The notes beneath the pieces were generated by a model, which saw only the letters and a program-made list of their open reading frames with translations, did no database searches and was not told the origin of the DNA. Below are positions 41,979 to 51,766 of a stretch of 64,000 bases of DNA, one piece after another. The stretch's first letter is position 1, and each line of letters begins with the position of its first letter. This DNA comes from Haloglomus halophilum (GTDB taxonomy: Archaea > Halobacteriota > Halobacteria > Halobacteriales > Haloarculaceae). Position numbers and translations under genes: made by a program. The stretch spans positions 62,001-126,000 of the forward strand of contig NZ_CP101167.1 in NCBI RefSeq assembly GCF_024298885.1, given 5' to 3'.

Positions 41979-44636
41979 TCAGTAACTAGTGATATCCCGG
42001 TCTCCGAGCACTCGCGTGTACGTGTCGTCGCCGGTCACGTCCGCGAGCCGTCCCGCGAGTTCGCGCAGGTCGTCATCGACGTCCCACTTCTCGACGTAGT
42101 TCTGGACTGCCTGCCCCTTCTCGTACCGGTAGCGGAGGAACTGGAGCTTGTCGAGATTCGAGAGGTGTTCACCACCATCGCCGTTGACGCGCTCTTGGAT
42201 GTACGCCTGGCGCTTCTCGTTGTCCCAGGTTCCGAGTTCGAAGCCGTCTTCCTGGTTGTAGAGGCGCATCTCCTTGAGGTCCTCCGGGGTGGCGTTGGTC
42301 CCTCGGCAGAGCTTGTTCACGTCGTCGAAGGACGGGTTCGGAGTGTCGAGGAGATCGATGAAGACGTCTTCGACGCCGATGTCGCTGGCCTCCTGGATGA
42401 TGCCGTAAATCTCCTGGACGACCTCCTTCGCGGACATGATCTCGCCGTCGCGCTGGACCTTCCCGTGGTGCTTCGAGTATTCACGGAAACAGGCACCCAT
42501 TTCCATCACGCCGATGTCGCCGCGGGAAAGATCACGGTTTTCTTCGAGTTGCTGGCGAGTACGGCGCGCTGTGCGGTAGATTTCGCGACGAAGTGACTTC
42601 CACGAGGCCGGTTCTGTATCGTCGATGGGACGAGCGACAACGACGATGTCGAATGAGACGGCCTCGCCGCTGATGAACTTGTTCAGGTCTGAGGAGATGG
42701 GATACGTGGCAGTTACCTCGAACCCAGTCTCGCAAAGGGATTCCAGTAGTTCCCCCCAAGATTCCGAGTCAGAGTGGTGGTAAGTAAATGCTAACAGGCC
42801 ATCTGACTTGAGATGGCGGTGGATATTTTCGAATGCTTGACCCAGCTCAGATTCAAAATCTTCTGCTGTTTTACCGTGGAACGGATTGGTGACAATACTA
42901 TCTGCTCGGGGTGTTTTTTCGTTATCGAACCCCGGATAGTCTCCTTCCAGCAGCAGCTTTTGCCAAACATAAAAGTAGTCAGCAACCTCTGAATACATGA
43001 CATTATCATAATACGGGGGATCTGTAATTACTGCATCAAACTCGTTTTCCCCGAAATTGATCGTCCTAGCGTCACCTAGATTCAGAGTATGTGTCCCACC
43101 AATTTCCTTCGAAAACGGCTCTGATTCCTTTGTCTCGCCATCTTCGATATAGCGTTCTGTGGGGTTTGAGGCGTATTCTACAGCATTGAAGACTTTGTCC
43201 ATCGTGTTGGAGAAAGTTCCCCGTCCAAATTTGGTACCCCAGAGGTTGTTTTCAACGAAGTCTGTCTGGGGAACGAATGAGTTCATCCTAAACGTGCCTT
43301 CAATCTTGTTAGCGTTTAGATTGTAGATAGAAAATGTACTGTTGAACATTAGGCTGTCAGAGAAGCCCAGAAGCAACAGTTCCCGAAGATTATCGTCCGA
43401 CACATTCTGGTCAATTGAACGTAGAAGCGTACTCAGGCCAAAAAGCTGCCTGTCAGTAAACATATCCTGCCACTCTTCATATCCATGGTCGAAGATGGGG
43501 TTTCTTTCTGAAGGAATGTGTCCTTCGGGAATCTGTTCCGAAGGTGAATAAGACCGGAGTTCTTCATTTCCTTCCCACCTCTCTTTTGCTTCTTTAAACA
43601 GCTGAATATCCGTATCTTCAGCCTTTTTGTACCCTTTGTACAGGCTTCGCTCTTCATCTGCATCCTCACAGTGTTCACAATAATACTCCAGAGCGTACAG
43701 ACGCGTGTCGTATCCTCCCTGTTCCTGGATCGCGTCTGTGATCGCATACTTCTGTCCGCAGTCAGGACAGTTGTACTTCCCACCACGGGAAACGTTTCCT
43801 TCCTTAGGGACGAACCCATGTCCACAATCGTTACATACACTTTCAGACTGCCAATCGTCAACAAGCGTGACCGCTCCACAGTCTGGACAAAGGACGTTAT
43901 ATTGGTCATCATTCTCGTAACGTCCTTTCGCAACACGGTAATCCTTGAAGAGCGGAACCGTGTGTCCGCAGGAGACGCAGTCCAACTCCTTGACCCAGAA
44001 GTTGTACATCACGTCAGCCTCGTGGTCGCCGTTCGGGCAGGGGGTCCGGTAATACTGCGAGATCTCGTCGGCGACATCTTCCTTTACCTCCTCGAAGGCA
44101 GCTTTGAGGTCTTCGACGTCAGTCTGTCCGGCCTCAAGTTCCTTTTTTGTGACGAACCATGCGACCGGATTTAGATCGTTTCCGACGACTTCGGCACCGA
44201 AACGCGATGCCTCAACTAGCGAGGTTCCACCCCCCATGAACGGATCGAGGATCTTCTTATCTTCAACCCGTACGTCTTTGGGGTAGAGTTTCCAGAGGCT
44301 CTCCGGATCCGTCATGTCCACCCGCTCAAGCAGGGACGCGACATCGAATTCCTCGGCGTCGTCGTCACCCCAACCGGCGAGTGTCTGGTCCTTATTCCCT
44401 GGTTCAAACACTTCCACCTTTTCTGGATCATCCAGAAGCGTATATAGAGAGACGGCACGGAAGACGCAGCCGAGACGGCGTGCCCACCACTTGTGCATCG
44501 TATAAATCGGCCGATAGTGAATCTTCGCACGGCCTTCCTTCTCGGCGATCTCGTTCACCCGCTCAATAGGGAATCCTTTCTCAATCGGGAGGGATTGCCG
44601 TTCAGAAATCTGCTTCCCTCCGGAGCCATCTGTCAT
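41979..44636 (-). CDS. DUF1156 DNA methyltransferase with zinc ribbons
   Basis: 885 residues from ATG 44636. DUF1156 signature YRPIYTMHKWWARRLG (about 38-53), methyltransferase motif I ILDPFMGGGTSLVEA near 128-142 and motif IV DAVITDPPYYDNVMYSE near 532-548, the order of an adenine/cytosine amino-methyltransferase. Between them are several zinc knuckles (CVSCGH, CPDCGAV, CNDCGHG, CPDCGQK, CEHCED). DUF1156 enzymes are repeatedly found beside DUF499 ATPases in phage-defence loci, as here. The middle of the gene (about 42.8-44.0 kb) is clearly more AT-rich than both ends, suggesting recombination. Confidence 0.85.
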   Translation of the reverse strand: MTDGSGGKQISERQSLPIEKGFPIERVNEIAEKEGRAKIHYRPIYTMHKWWARRLGCVFRAVSLYTLLDDPEKVEVFEPGNKDQTLAGWGDDDAEEFDVASLLERVDMTDPESLWKLYPKDVRVEDKKILDPFMGGGTSLVEASRFGAEVVGNDLNPVAWFVTKKELEAGQTDVEDLKAAFEEVKEDVADEISQYYRTPCPNGDHEADVMYNFWVKELDCVSCGHTVPLFKDYRVAKGRYENDDQYNVLCPDCGAVTLVDDWQSESVCNDCGHGFVPKEGNVSRGGKYNCPDCGQKYAITDAIQEQGGYDTRLYALEYYCEHCEDADEERSLYKGYKKAEDTDIQLFKEAKERWEGNEELRSYSPSEQIPEGHIPSERNPIFDHGYEEWQDMFTDRQLFGLSTLLRSIDQNVSDDNLRELLLLGFSDSLMFNSTFSIYNLNANKIEGTFRMNSFVPQTDFVENNLWGTKFGRGTFSNTMDKVFNAVEYASNPTERYIEDGETKESEPFSKEIGGTHTLNLGDARTINFGENEFDAVITDPPYYDNVMYSEVADYFYVWQKLLLEGDYPGFDNEKTPRADSIVTNPFHGKTAEDFESELGQAFENIHRHLKSDGLLAFTYHHSDSESWGELLESLCETGFEVTATYPISSDLNKFISGEAVSFDIVVVARPIDDTEPASWKSLRREIYRTARRTRQQLEENRDLSRGDIGVMEMGACFREYSKHHGKVQRDGEIMSAKEVVQEIYGIIQEASDIGVEDVFIDLLDTPNPSFDDVNKLCRGTNATPEDLKEMRLYNQEDGFELGTWDNEKRQAYIQERVNGDGGEHLSNLDKLQFLRYRYEKGQAVQNYVEKWDVDDDLRELAGRLADVTGDDTYTRVLGDRDITSY

Positions 44637-44695
44637 ATAAGGATGAAGCACAATCTGACCGCATAAGGATTCGGGTGTCTCGACAATAATTATAC

Positions 44696-44719
44696 TACAA
44701 CAGTCAGTAGCCTGTTGTA
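44696..44719. promoter_or_regulatory. Inverted repeat upstream of the methyltransferase promoter
   Basis: TACAACAG (44696-44703) and CTGTTGTA (44712-44719) are perfect 8-bp arms with 8-bp spacer; a further ACAAC at 44726-44730 can pair alternatively with GTTGT at 44714-44718. An AT-rich TATA-like stretch (AATAATTATA, 44685-44694) lies between the repeat and the start at 44636, so the repeat occupies the upstream-activator/BRE edge, a plausible operator. Confidence 0.5.
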
Positions 44720-44782
44720 ACTGTAACAACTGCTGTTCGGTTCGTCAATCGTATGTCGGAACTTGAGAGGTTGCAAGACGGA

Positions 44783-45736
44783 TTAGAATTCGGTGATATG
44801 ATCGTTATTGTACTCTAGAAATCCGGGATCAACCCCATGACCCGGTCGGAATTCGAGTTCTCTTTCTTTATCCTCGTAGCAGTGGTTGATATCCAATGAC
44901 TCTGGGTCAACTTTGACCATCCCAAAATCGAAGTCAGCGTGATGGTTTGGACAGAGTATGATTATGTTCCTGATGTCATCAGGCCCCCCATCGCTCAGAG
45001 GTTTCAAATGATGTCCTTCAGCATAGTAGTCATCCCTAGATTGTTTTCGACGTTCCCCGCAGACCTGACAACGGTAGTTGTATCTCTGCTTTAGATTATT
45101 TACGATAGTTGTATTCCGAATTTTTCTAGTAGTCTCTGATGTCCTTTCATCCGGTATATCATAGTCAGTAGCCTTCTTTTCCGGATCTGGATTGGATACG
45201 CCAGCTGCTTCTGTTCCCGCCGGGAGAGATGAGCTTGAGAGCGAGGTCCGCAAACGGATTGCTTCCTTTAGATTCTCACTATTAGCCGTAATAACCACTT
45301 CCTCGCCAGTTTGTAAATTTCTAGTCTGTTCTCCTAACTCACCGCGGACTGCCTTCCTGATAGCCCATTGCTTCACATAGACTGTTTTTGAGAACGAAAA
45401 GTCTGGATGTAAATATCCATCCCATAATACAAAGACCTCCTCATTCTGTTCGTAACCGATTAGAAGGACAAGCCAATCATCAGAGAAATCGAAAGAACCT
45501 CGTTCGTCGCTATCTTGACCCGGTGCAATTAGTTGTGCTTTGTATTCATCATCCGGCCGATCACCTTCGGGGCTTGTGACATTATACATGTATACTCGAA
45601 CTTTCGGAGGGAGCGGGTGATCAAGCGTTATCTCTAATGGTTTCTGGGAAGTATCAGAATAGTCTACCACAGCATCATCAAGGGCCGAAAGAAGTTTCTG
45701 ATGCAATTGTTCCTTTGGTAGGGTATCAGTGGACAT
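44783..45736 (-). CDS. HNH endonuclease with uncharacterised N-terminal domain
   Basis: 317 residues. C-terminal HNH fold: CQVCGERRKQS (about 224-234), EGHHLKPLSDGGPDDIRNIIILCPNHHADFD (about 242-272), containing the CxxC zinc pair, catalytic H and second CxxH. Residues 20-145 form a beta-rich domain (PPKVRVYMYNVTSPEG, DDWLVLLIGYEQNEEVFVLWDGYL) that may read DNA modification. AT-richer than flanking genes. It precedes the methyltransferase in the same direction, so it may be the restriction partner. Confidence 0.78.
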   Translation of the reverse strand: MSTDTLPKEQLHQKLLSALDDAVVDYSDTSQKPLEITLDHPLPPKVRVYMYNVTSPEGDRPDDEYKAQLIAPGQDSDERGSFDFSDDWLVLLIGYEQNEEVFVLWDGYLHPDFSFSKTVYVKQWAIRKAVRGELGEQTRNLQTGEEVVITANSENLKEAIRLRTSLSSSSLPAGTEAAGVSNPDPEKKATDYDIPDERTSETTRKIRNTTIVNNLKQRYNYRCQVCGERRKQSRDDYYAEGHHLKPLSDGGPDDIRNIIILCPNHHADFDFGMVKVDPESLDINHCYEDKERELEFRPGHGVDPGFLEYNNDHITEF

Positions 45737-46013
45737 AGGTCTCTTAGCGGGGAACTGAGCATAGAGTGAAATAAATCTGCATCCCGATCAACATCCACTA
45801 CCTCAAAGGCGGAGAAACTCAACCACAGAGATACAAGTACCGCTGACACAACAGGCCGATAGATAACGACTGACGACCTTTCTTTTGTAATTGGAGGGCG
45901 GCCAGGATCACTCAATCGGGAATGATTATTCTACTGCAGTACATGGATTAATCGGCCGAACACAAAGAACAGGAACTGGCGATTAATGAGGAGACGATAC
46001 AGCTGAACTACAG

Positions 46014-49000
46014 CTACTTCTGAAAGCTGATCTCGATTTTCAGGCTTGTCGCCTCCTCGGGCATCCGCTCAAATAGGTCCTGTACCTTCGTGTAGTCTTG
46101 TTCGGACCGCAACGTCAAGCTGACCTGCGTCCGCTCAACATCGGCGGTCCCCTGAAGAGCGCCGGGAACACCCTCCCTGTCGGGCAGCATAAAGGTGACA
46201 TCGCCGTACTCAACGCTCCCCGTCTGGTGGTTGTTCCGCCACTTGCTCCGCATCGCAGCGACGTCGTCGCCGTTGTACTCGAAGCGCCACGTATCAGCCT
46301 CTGTATCAGCCTTCCGGAACGGATAGCCGGGCACCCAGTCGGTGGCCTTGTCCGACCCGGTTGTGTTGACCACGTACTCTGGTTCCTCGTCCTTCCCGAT
46401 GTTCTCCAGCAGGAACGTCCGCACCATGTACTCGGTGACGCTGTCGTCGAAACGGTCGGTGACCTTGTTGACGGTGAACTGATCACCCGGCTCCAGGTCC
46501 TCGATATACGCCAGAATCTGGTCACCGATTCGGTCGGATACCGTCGGGACAATCTTGACTGTCGTCGGCTCCCGGTCGCCGAGCGATCCGAGATACCGAC
46601 CGCCGGCCTCCAGCACGTAGTCGTCGACGAGGAACTCGTTGACCGCCTCACGAGCGACCGATTCGGTCTCGTCCGGCGGCAGGAACACCGCTTCGTCCGA
46701 CCGAACCTCTCCGATAATTGTGTCGAGATTCGCATACCCGTCGTCGTTGATATGCTCCTCGATACGGTCCACGAGGGACGACGCACCGACGACCTCTGCA
46801 CCGCCGACGTCACGGAGCGTCGCGTCGGACTGCGGCTTGTCGAGAATCTCGTTCCCTTTCACGATGACGTACTGATCCTCACGGGCGAGCCGGCCGATAG
46901 CCCGCATCACAACGTCGTGGCTATCGCCGTCGATCCAGATCTCGCCGTCCTCAACGAGTTCCAGTTCGAAGTCGCCGATGTCGAGCGCAGTCGTCCCGCT
47001 CCCGAAGCGCTGGCGGAGTTCCTGCTCGGCGTCATCGACCCCCCACACGTCCACGTCATCCTGCTGAACGAGCACAGTGTCCAGCGAGCTTCCGGAAAGG
47101 TCGTCACGGAACCCACCAGTATCACGGGCGAGTACCGGCTTGCCGTCGAGCGCTTCGACGGTTGCGTTCAACACGTCGTTGGCACTGCCGGGAATCGGGA
47201 GCTCTGGGTCACGGAGGAACTGCTCGTAGATATCCTCGACCGATATTTCCCCCCGTCGCTCCAGAAGGTCCTCGGCGATGTCCCAGACGTGCGACTGGAG
47301 GTCGAACGGGTCAGCTGCCGCAGAGTCCGCAATGTTCGAGGCGTCGAGTTCCGCCTCGTCGAGGACGAACACATCGAGATCCATCGGCTCCACTTTCGCC
47401 CACTCGTCATCGTCCATCAGATTGTCGCCGTCGATCACATCGCCGTACAGGAGTTGAAGCTCTTCACGGAGCTCGTTCTCCTCCTGCTCCATCATACTAC
47501 GAATCGAGGTGCGGATTTCGTCGTCGAGAGACTCGTCGGCAAGTACCTGTCGCGCGCCCTCGATATACCGTGCCTTGTCGATGTACCGTGTTCCGGACTC
47601 GATGGCCTTGTCCCCCGAGGGCTGGACGAACACGAGTGTGTTGCGCCACTCGCGTCCGCGACCGTCGTTCGTGATGACCTTCTTCACCTCGTCCTGGGTC
47701 CACTGGCCGTCCTTCACGACGACCTTCACCTCACGGTCGTCCGGGATATCCCGCATATCGTTCGTCCGGAACCCGACCGGGTGCGCGTTCGAGCCGAAGA
47801 TATCCGTGATGAAGTCCGCGATCTCGGCCTTCGCCGACGTCTCCGACACATCCACAGCTGCGTTCCGGATGAGTGCGTTCGGGTTCTGCCGGTCGCGGAT
47901 GGCGTACTTCCCGTTCAGCTTGTGGAGGTGCCATGCAACGCCGTGCAATCGTTCGAGGTTGAGGACGACGTCGGAAACGAGGTCACCTGTCTGGTAGGCA
48001 CCCATCACAATCTCCGAGACCTCCGCACCCTCGCCTTCGCTCGGCTTCAACGAGTAGAGGAGGATCGTGTTCAGGATGCGACGACCGTGGGGCACTTCAT
48101 CCGTGTCAACACGACTTTTGATATCACCGGTAGCGGCGTTCAGTCGTTCGTAGTTGATCTTCGCCAGTTCGTCCTCGAACTCGATGGCGTCGATGTCGCC
48201 GTGTGTGATCAGGTCCGTCTGATCCTGCATCTGCAAGAGGACCTTCGAGAAGAGGTAGATCATCCCGCGCGTGTTCTGGTTGCCCTCATCAGCGTAGTAG
48301 CGTGTCTCGAGGGCATCCAGAAGCACAGGGTGGAATGGATAGAGATCGTGCATCTCCGACAGCAAGTCGTCGGGGAGATCCACGTGCCCGTCGGCTTGGT
48401 CATACGCGTCGAAGTACCCGTTGACGATCTCTCGCGCCGCACTCTCGTTTACGGAGTCGATCAGGCGGTGGCGCAGGACCTCGCGCTTGTCCACCTGGTT
48501 GTTCATATTGACCTCAACCGCCTGTTCCCGATTCAGAATGTCGTGAACCTCAGATCCTTCGCGGAGCACAGAGACGATTGTGTAGAGTTCGAGATCCGAA
48601 AGCGCGGTCGATTCGAGCAGCGACTGGAGGAACGCCTTGTTTGCGCTCTTTCGATCGCCCTGAAGCGTATCGAACCAGTCCTCTAATTCGTCCACGAAGA
48701 ATGCGACTGTGGTGTCGCCGACGGCCTCCTGAATCGTCTGCATATCGGGATAGCCACCCGACTCGAACGTCCCAGGATCGTAATCAAGCGCCTCAAAGAA
48801 CGGTTCCCAGAGGTACTCGTACTGTTCGTTCTGCATCGCAACCGTGATCGGCGTCGCCGACTCTGGAAGCGCAGCGTCGAACCCCTCAACCGAATCACTT
48901 GCCCACGCACCCGCGGCATCGGGATCATCGAAACAGTGGTACAGTGCCACCATCTGGTGAGACTTCCCACTACCGTACGGGCCATAGAGGATGTGCGTGC

Positions 49001-49229
49001 CTCGCGGGTCGTCCCCAGTCAAGGAATCACGAAGAATCGAGAGGGCCTCTCGAAGGCCCTGAGTCATCAGCGTCCGTTCGAAAAAGAGTGCTGCGTCAGA
49101 CTCGAACTCGTCGTCGTCGTCAACATTGTAGAGTTTTACCTGCCCATCGATCTGTCCTTCTTCCCTAAGCTCGCGGCTGAGGGTCACCGTGTCTTCGAGC
49201 GTATTTGGTAAGGATCCCGTCTGTGCCAT
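46014..49229 (-). CDS. DUF499 defence ATPase
   Basis: 1071 residues from ATG 49229 (the frame opens earlier, but an AATAAAC TATA element at 49261 fits this start). Walker A LYGPYGSGKSHQM at 81-93, Walker B VAFFVDELEDWFD near 175-187, arginine-rich sensor region, then a long C-terminal multi-winged-helix/beta part ending with VSLTLRSEQDYTKVQDLFERMPEE. DUF499 proteins are large P-loop ATPases shared by several phage-defence systems (related to BREX BrxC/PglY) and commonly pair with DUF1156 methyltransferases. Confidence 0.82.
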   Translation of the reverse strand: MAQTGSLPNTLEDTVTLSRELREEGQIDGQVKLYNVDDDDEFESDAALFFERTLMTQGLREALSILRDSLTGDDPRGTHILYGPYGSGKSHQMVALYHCFDDPDAAGAWASDSVEGFDAALPESATPITVAMQNEQYEYLWEPFFEALDYDPGTFESGGYPDMQTIQEAVGDTTVAFFVDELEDWFDTLQGDRKSANKAFLQSLLESTALSDLELYTIVSVLREGSEVHDILNREQAVEVNMNNQVDKREVLRHRLIDSVNESAAREIVNGYFDAYDQADGHVDLPDDLLSEMHDLYPFHPVLLDALETRYYADEGNQNTRGMIYLFSKVLLQMQDQTDLITHGDIDAIEFEDELAKINYERLNAATGDIKSRVDTDEVPHGRRILNTILLYSLKPSEGEGAEVSEIVMGAYQTGDLVSDVVLNLERLHGVAWHLHKLNGKYAIRDRQNPNALIRNAAVDVSETSAKAEIADFITDIFGSNAHPVGFRTNDMRDIPDDREVKVVVKDGQWTQDEVKKVITNDGRGREWRNTLVFVQPSGDKAIESGTRYIDKARYIEGARQVLADESLDDEIRTSIRSMMEQEENELREELQLLYGDVIDGDNLMDDDEWAKVEPMDLDVFVLDEAELDASNIADSAAADPFDLQSHVWDIAEDLLERRGEISVEDIYEQFLRDPELPIPGSANDVLNATVEALDGKPVLARDTGGFRDDLSGSSLDTVLVQQDDVDVWGVDDAEQELRQRFGSGTTALDIGDFELELVEDGEIWIDGDSHDVVMRAIGRLAREDQYVIVKGNEILDKPQSDATLRDVGGAEVVGASSLVDRIEEHINDDGYANLDTIIGEVRSDEAVFLPPDETESVAREAVNEFLVDDYVLEAGGRYLGSLGDREPTTVKIVPTVSDRIGDQILAYIEDLEPGDQFTVNKVTDRFDDSVTEYMVRTFLLENIGKDEEPEYVVNTTGSDKATDWVPGYPFRKADTEADTWRFEYNGDDVAAMRSKWRNNHQTGSVEYGDVTFMLPDREGVPGALQGTADVERTQVSLTLRSEQDYTKVQDLFERMPEEATSLKIEISFQK

Positions 49230-49284
49230 CTTGATACTTAAACAAACCTCAGTGGCACCCAATAAACACTATGGTCCCGCGAAT

Positions 49285-49857
49285 TCAGCGGCTTTGTGAG
49301 TCGTCTTCAGACATATCGGGGGGAATCGGAGTGTGGGTACAATTCGGCCGACTAGGGATTGTTACGGGCGTGTCGTAGTTCTCGTTATCATACCGTTCTT
49401 TCAATCGGTTAAGTAGCGGGTCAATTTCCCACGTGTCGCCAGCTAGTTTCCTGGTACACTCTGACCCTCTGTTTTCGTGTGGCGAATGTGGAATATAGCA
49501 TTCTGAGTACCCGAGTTCCTTCAGTTGTAGAAATGCCCCGTGGTTGTAGAAGCGAACAGCTTGCATCCGAATCAAGGCTTCATTCCAATCGCTGCTAAAC
49601 GTATTATTATCGTGTGAATGCGGAGATTCGCGTCGTGGAAGCTCCTGTAGAACACGTTCGTATGCCTCTTGATATTCGATTTTGCAGTCAAAGAAGTCGA
49701 TGAGAATATCTCGTGCATTTTGTTCTCGGTTCCCACCTTCTACCCTCTTTCCATAGATTGGGCGACCAGGAATGATGTCGGCAATCTGCGTTTGAAGGGC
49801 ATCGTTACTTCGGATTGCTTCGGGGATTTCTAAGTAATGACTGGCCCACTGGGTCAT
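49285..49857 (-). CDS. Hypothetical protein with Cys/His C-terminal motif
   Basis: 190 residues. The helical N-terminal part (YLEIPEAIRSNDALQTQIADI) is followed by ECTRKLAGDTWEIDPLLNRL...IPSRPNCTHTPIPPD. The C..L.G..W...P..P.C.H pattern resembles the zinc-like C-terminal knuckle of SPP1 gp7/Mu gpF head-morphogenesis proteins. It lies 55 nt upstream of the DUF499 gene's ATG in the same direction and may be part of that unit. Role unknown. Confidence 0.55.
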   Translation of the reverse strand: MTQWASHYLEIPEAIRSNDALQTQIADIIPGRPIYGKRVEGGNREQNARDILIDFFDCKIEYQEAYERVLQELPRRESPHSHDNNTFSSDWNEALIRMQAVRFYNHGAFLQLKELGYSECYIPHSPHENRGSECTRKLAGDTWEIDPLLNRLKERYDNENYDTPVTIPSRPNCTHTPIPPDMSEDDSQSR

Positions 49858-50011
49858 CTTTGATTACCTACCCTAATGTTATTTCACATCCACTTAGTGA
49901 TTCGGTGGGAGCTCAGCTGCATATGTACACTTCCGAAATGGAGACACAGCTGCCTGGTTGCTGATTGGTAGTCACAAAACGTATTTCACGCACACCTGCT
50001 TCTACGAACGT

Positions 50012-51766
50012 ATGAGCGGGTACGACCTCGTCGATATCGAGGTCACACACGAATCTGCTGACGATCTTCTGGATTCGCTGTCTGAGGACGGTACTGATGG
50101 GAGTCACCTGCAGAGTATCCAAGCAGTCCGTCTGCAAGCAGGCCAGCCGGATTCAGAACTCCGGTCACTAAAAGAGTTGGACGAGAACGCCGTCAAACTT
50201 CTCGAACACCAAGTGGATGCAGCCTACCGGGCTCTCTTCGAGATGGACGGAAAAGCACTCCTGGCTGACGAAGTCGGCCTCGGGAAGACCATCGAGGTCG
50301 GGATGATTCTCAAAGAGATGCACTTCCGTGAAACGGACGAATCCGTCCTCATCCTCACTCCCGCACAGCTGGCCAAACAGTGGCAGGCTGAACTCCGAGA
50401 GAAATTCGGTCTCGACTTCGTCTGCAACTACGACGATGAATTCGAGGATTTCGACGCCCACAATTACATCATTGCGAGCATCGACACTGCGAAGAGCGAG
50501 CGACATCGTCAGACGGTTCTTGATCGCGACTGGGACGTTCTGGTACTCGACGAGGCCCACTACGTCAAAAACGAAGAGACGGACCGTTACGACCTGATTG
50601 ATCGGCTTTCTTACAACTACGCGTTCTTCCTGACGGCGACGCCGATTCAGAATGAACTGACTGACCTCTACAACGTCGTCTCGCTACTCCGCCCTGGGCT
50701 ATTCGGTACACGCGACGTCTTCCATCACTACTTCGTGAACAGCAATCAGGAGACACTGGTGAATCGAGACGAGCTACAGGATCGGTTGAACAAAGTGATG
50801 ATCCGGAACCGACGCGAAGACACGGATATCGATTTCACAGATCGGACTATCGACACACGAACGTTCGATCCCACCCCGAAGGAACGCGAACTCTACCAGG
50901 CAGTCTCCGACTACGTCAAAGGGGCGTACAGTCAGGACCAAGGCCAGAAGCTCGTACTGATGCTCCTCCAGAAGGAGGTCGTCAGCAGCCCGGTCGCGCT
51001 CAAGAAGACCATCGAGAAGCGACTCTACGACCAGTCGGAGCTCACGCACGCAGACGAACTGGAGTCGATCTTAGATCTGATCGATGAGATCGATACCGTG
51101 ACCAAACAGGAACGACTCTTGGATATCGTCGAAGAAGCCCGCGACAACGTCGAGATGGGGAGAGTCATCGTCTTCACTCAGTTCCGAGCAACCCAACAGC
51201 AGATCCTCGACAGGCTTGCCTCGGAGGGATACACAGTACACGCATTCCACGGCGGGCACTCAAGCAGCGAGAAGGAGCAAATTGTCGAGGACTTCGAAGA
51301 AGAAGGAGGAATCCTCGTTTCAACCGACGCTATGAGTGAAGGCCGTAACCTACAGTTTTGCAATATATTAGTCAATTTAGACTTGCCGTGGAACCCGATG
51401 CGTGTTGAACAACGTATCGGACGCGTACACCGGATCGGCCAGAAGCGAGACGTATTCATCTTCAATATGGCGTTGAAAGATACGGTCGAAGAGTACGTAC
51501 TGGAACGGTTGTACCACAAGATCGATCTCTTCCAGCAGAGCGTCGGAGAACTGAGCTCAATCCTGAGCCGCTTGGAAGAGTCGGGGACAAGCTTCGAAGA
51601 CGAGATCTTCGAACGGTTGGTGGCCGCTGATTCCGAAGTCGATCTTGAGAACGACTTCGATGCGATGGCAGTTGACCTCCAAGAACAGCGTGAACTCGCC
51701 GACAAACTTGAGGAGTTCAATAGCGGCGTGTTCGAAGGATTCGACCTAGGGGAAAGCGATGACTGA
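50012..51766 (+). CDS. SNF2-family helicase
   Basis: 584 residues from ATG 50012 (upstream frame is unlikely). SF2/SNF2 motifs in order: I DEVGLGKT (86-93), Ia ILTPAQLAKQW, II VLVLDEAHYVK near 179-189, III LTATPIQN, IV VIVFTQF, V GILVSTDAMSEGRNLQ, VI QRIGRVHRIGQKRDVFIF near 466. It is a compact HepA/RapA-like ATP-dependent DNA translocase. The 3' end overlaps the next gene by 8 nt (ATGACTGA), so the two products probably form a complex. Divergent from the DUF499 unit across a ~150-bp promoter region. Confidence 0.9.
   Translation: MSGYDLVDIEVTHESADDLLDSLSEDGTDGSHLQSIQAVRLQAGQPDSELRSLKELDENAVKLLEHQVDAAYRALFEMDGKALLADEVGLGKTIEVGMILKEMHFRETDESVLILTPAQLAKQWQAELREKFGLDFVCNYDDEFEDFDAHNYIIASIDTAKSERHRQTVLDRDWDVLVLDEAHYVKNEETDRYDLIDRLSYNYAFFLTATPIQNELTDLYNVVSLLRPGLFGTRDVFHHYFVNSNQETLVNRDELQDRLNKVMIRNRREDTDIDFTDRTIDTRTFDPTPKERELYQAVSDYVKGAYSQDQGQKLVLMLLQKEVVSSPVALKKTIEKRLYDQSELTHADELESILDLIDEIDTVTKQERLLDIVEEARDNVEMGRVIVFTQFRATQQQILDRLASEGYTVHAFHGGHSSSEKEQIVEDFEEEGGILVSTDAMSEGRNLQFCNILVNLDLPWNPMRVEQRIGRVHRIGQKRDVFIFNMALKDTVEEYVLERLYHKIDLFQQSVGELSSILSRLEESGTSFEDEIFERLVAADSEVDLENDFDAMAVDLQEQRELADKLEEFNSGVFEGFDLGESDD

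Noticed and set aside
46098-48686. 862-codon open frame on the + strand
   Set aside because: It is the antisense shadow of the DUF499 ATPase, whose own frame has Walker motifs and family character. The antisense product is Arg/Val/His-rich without domains.
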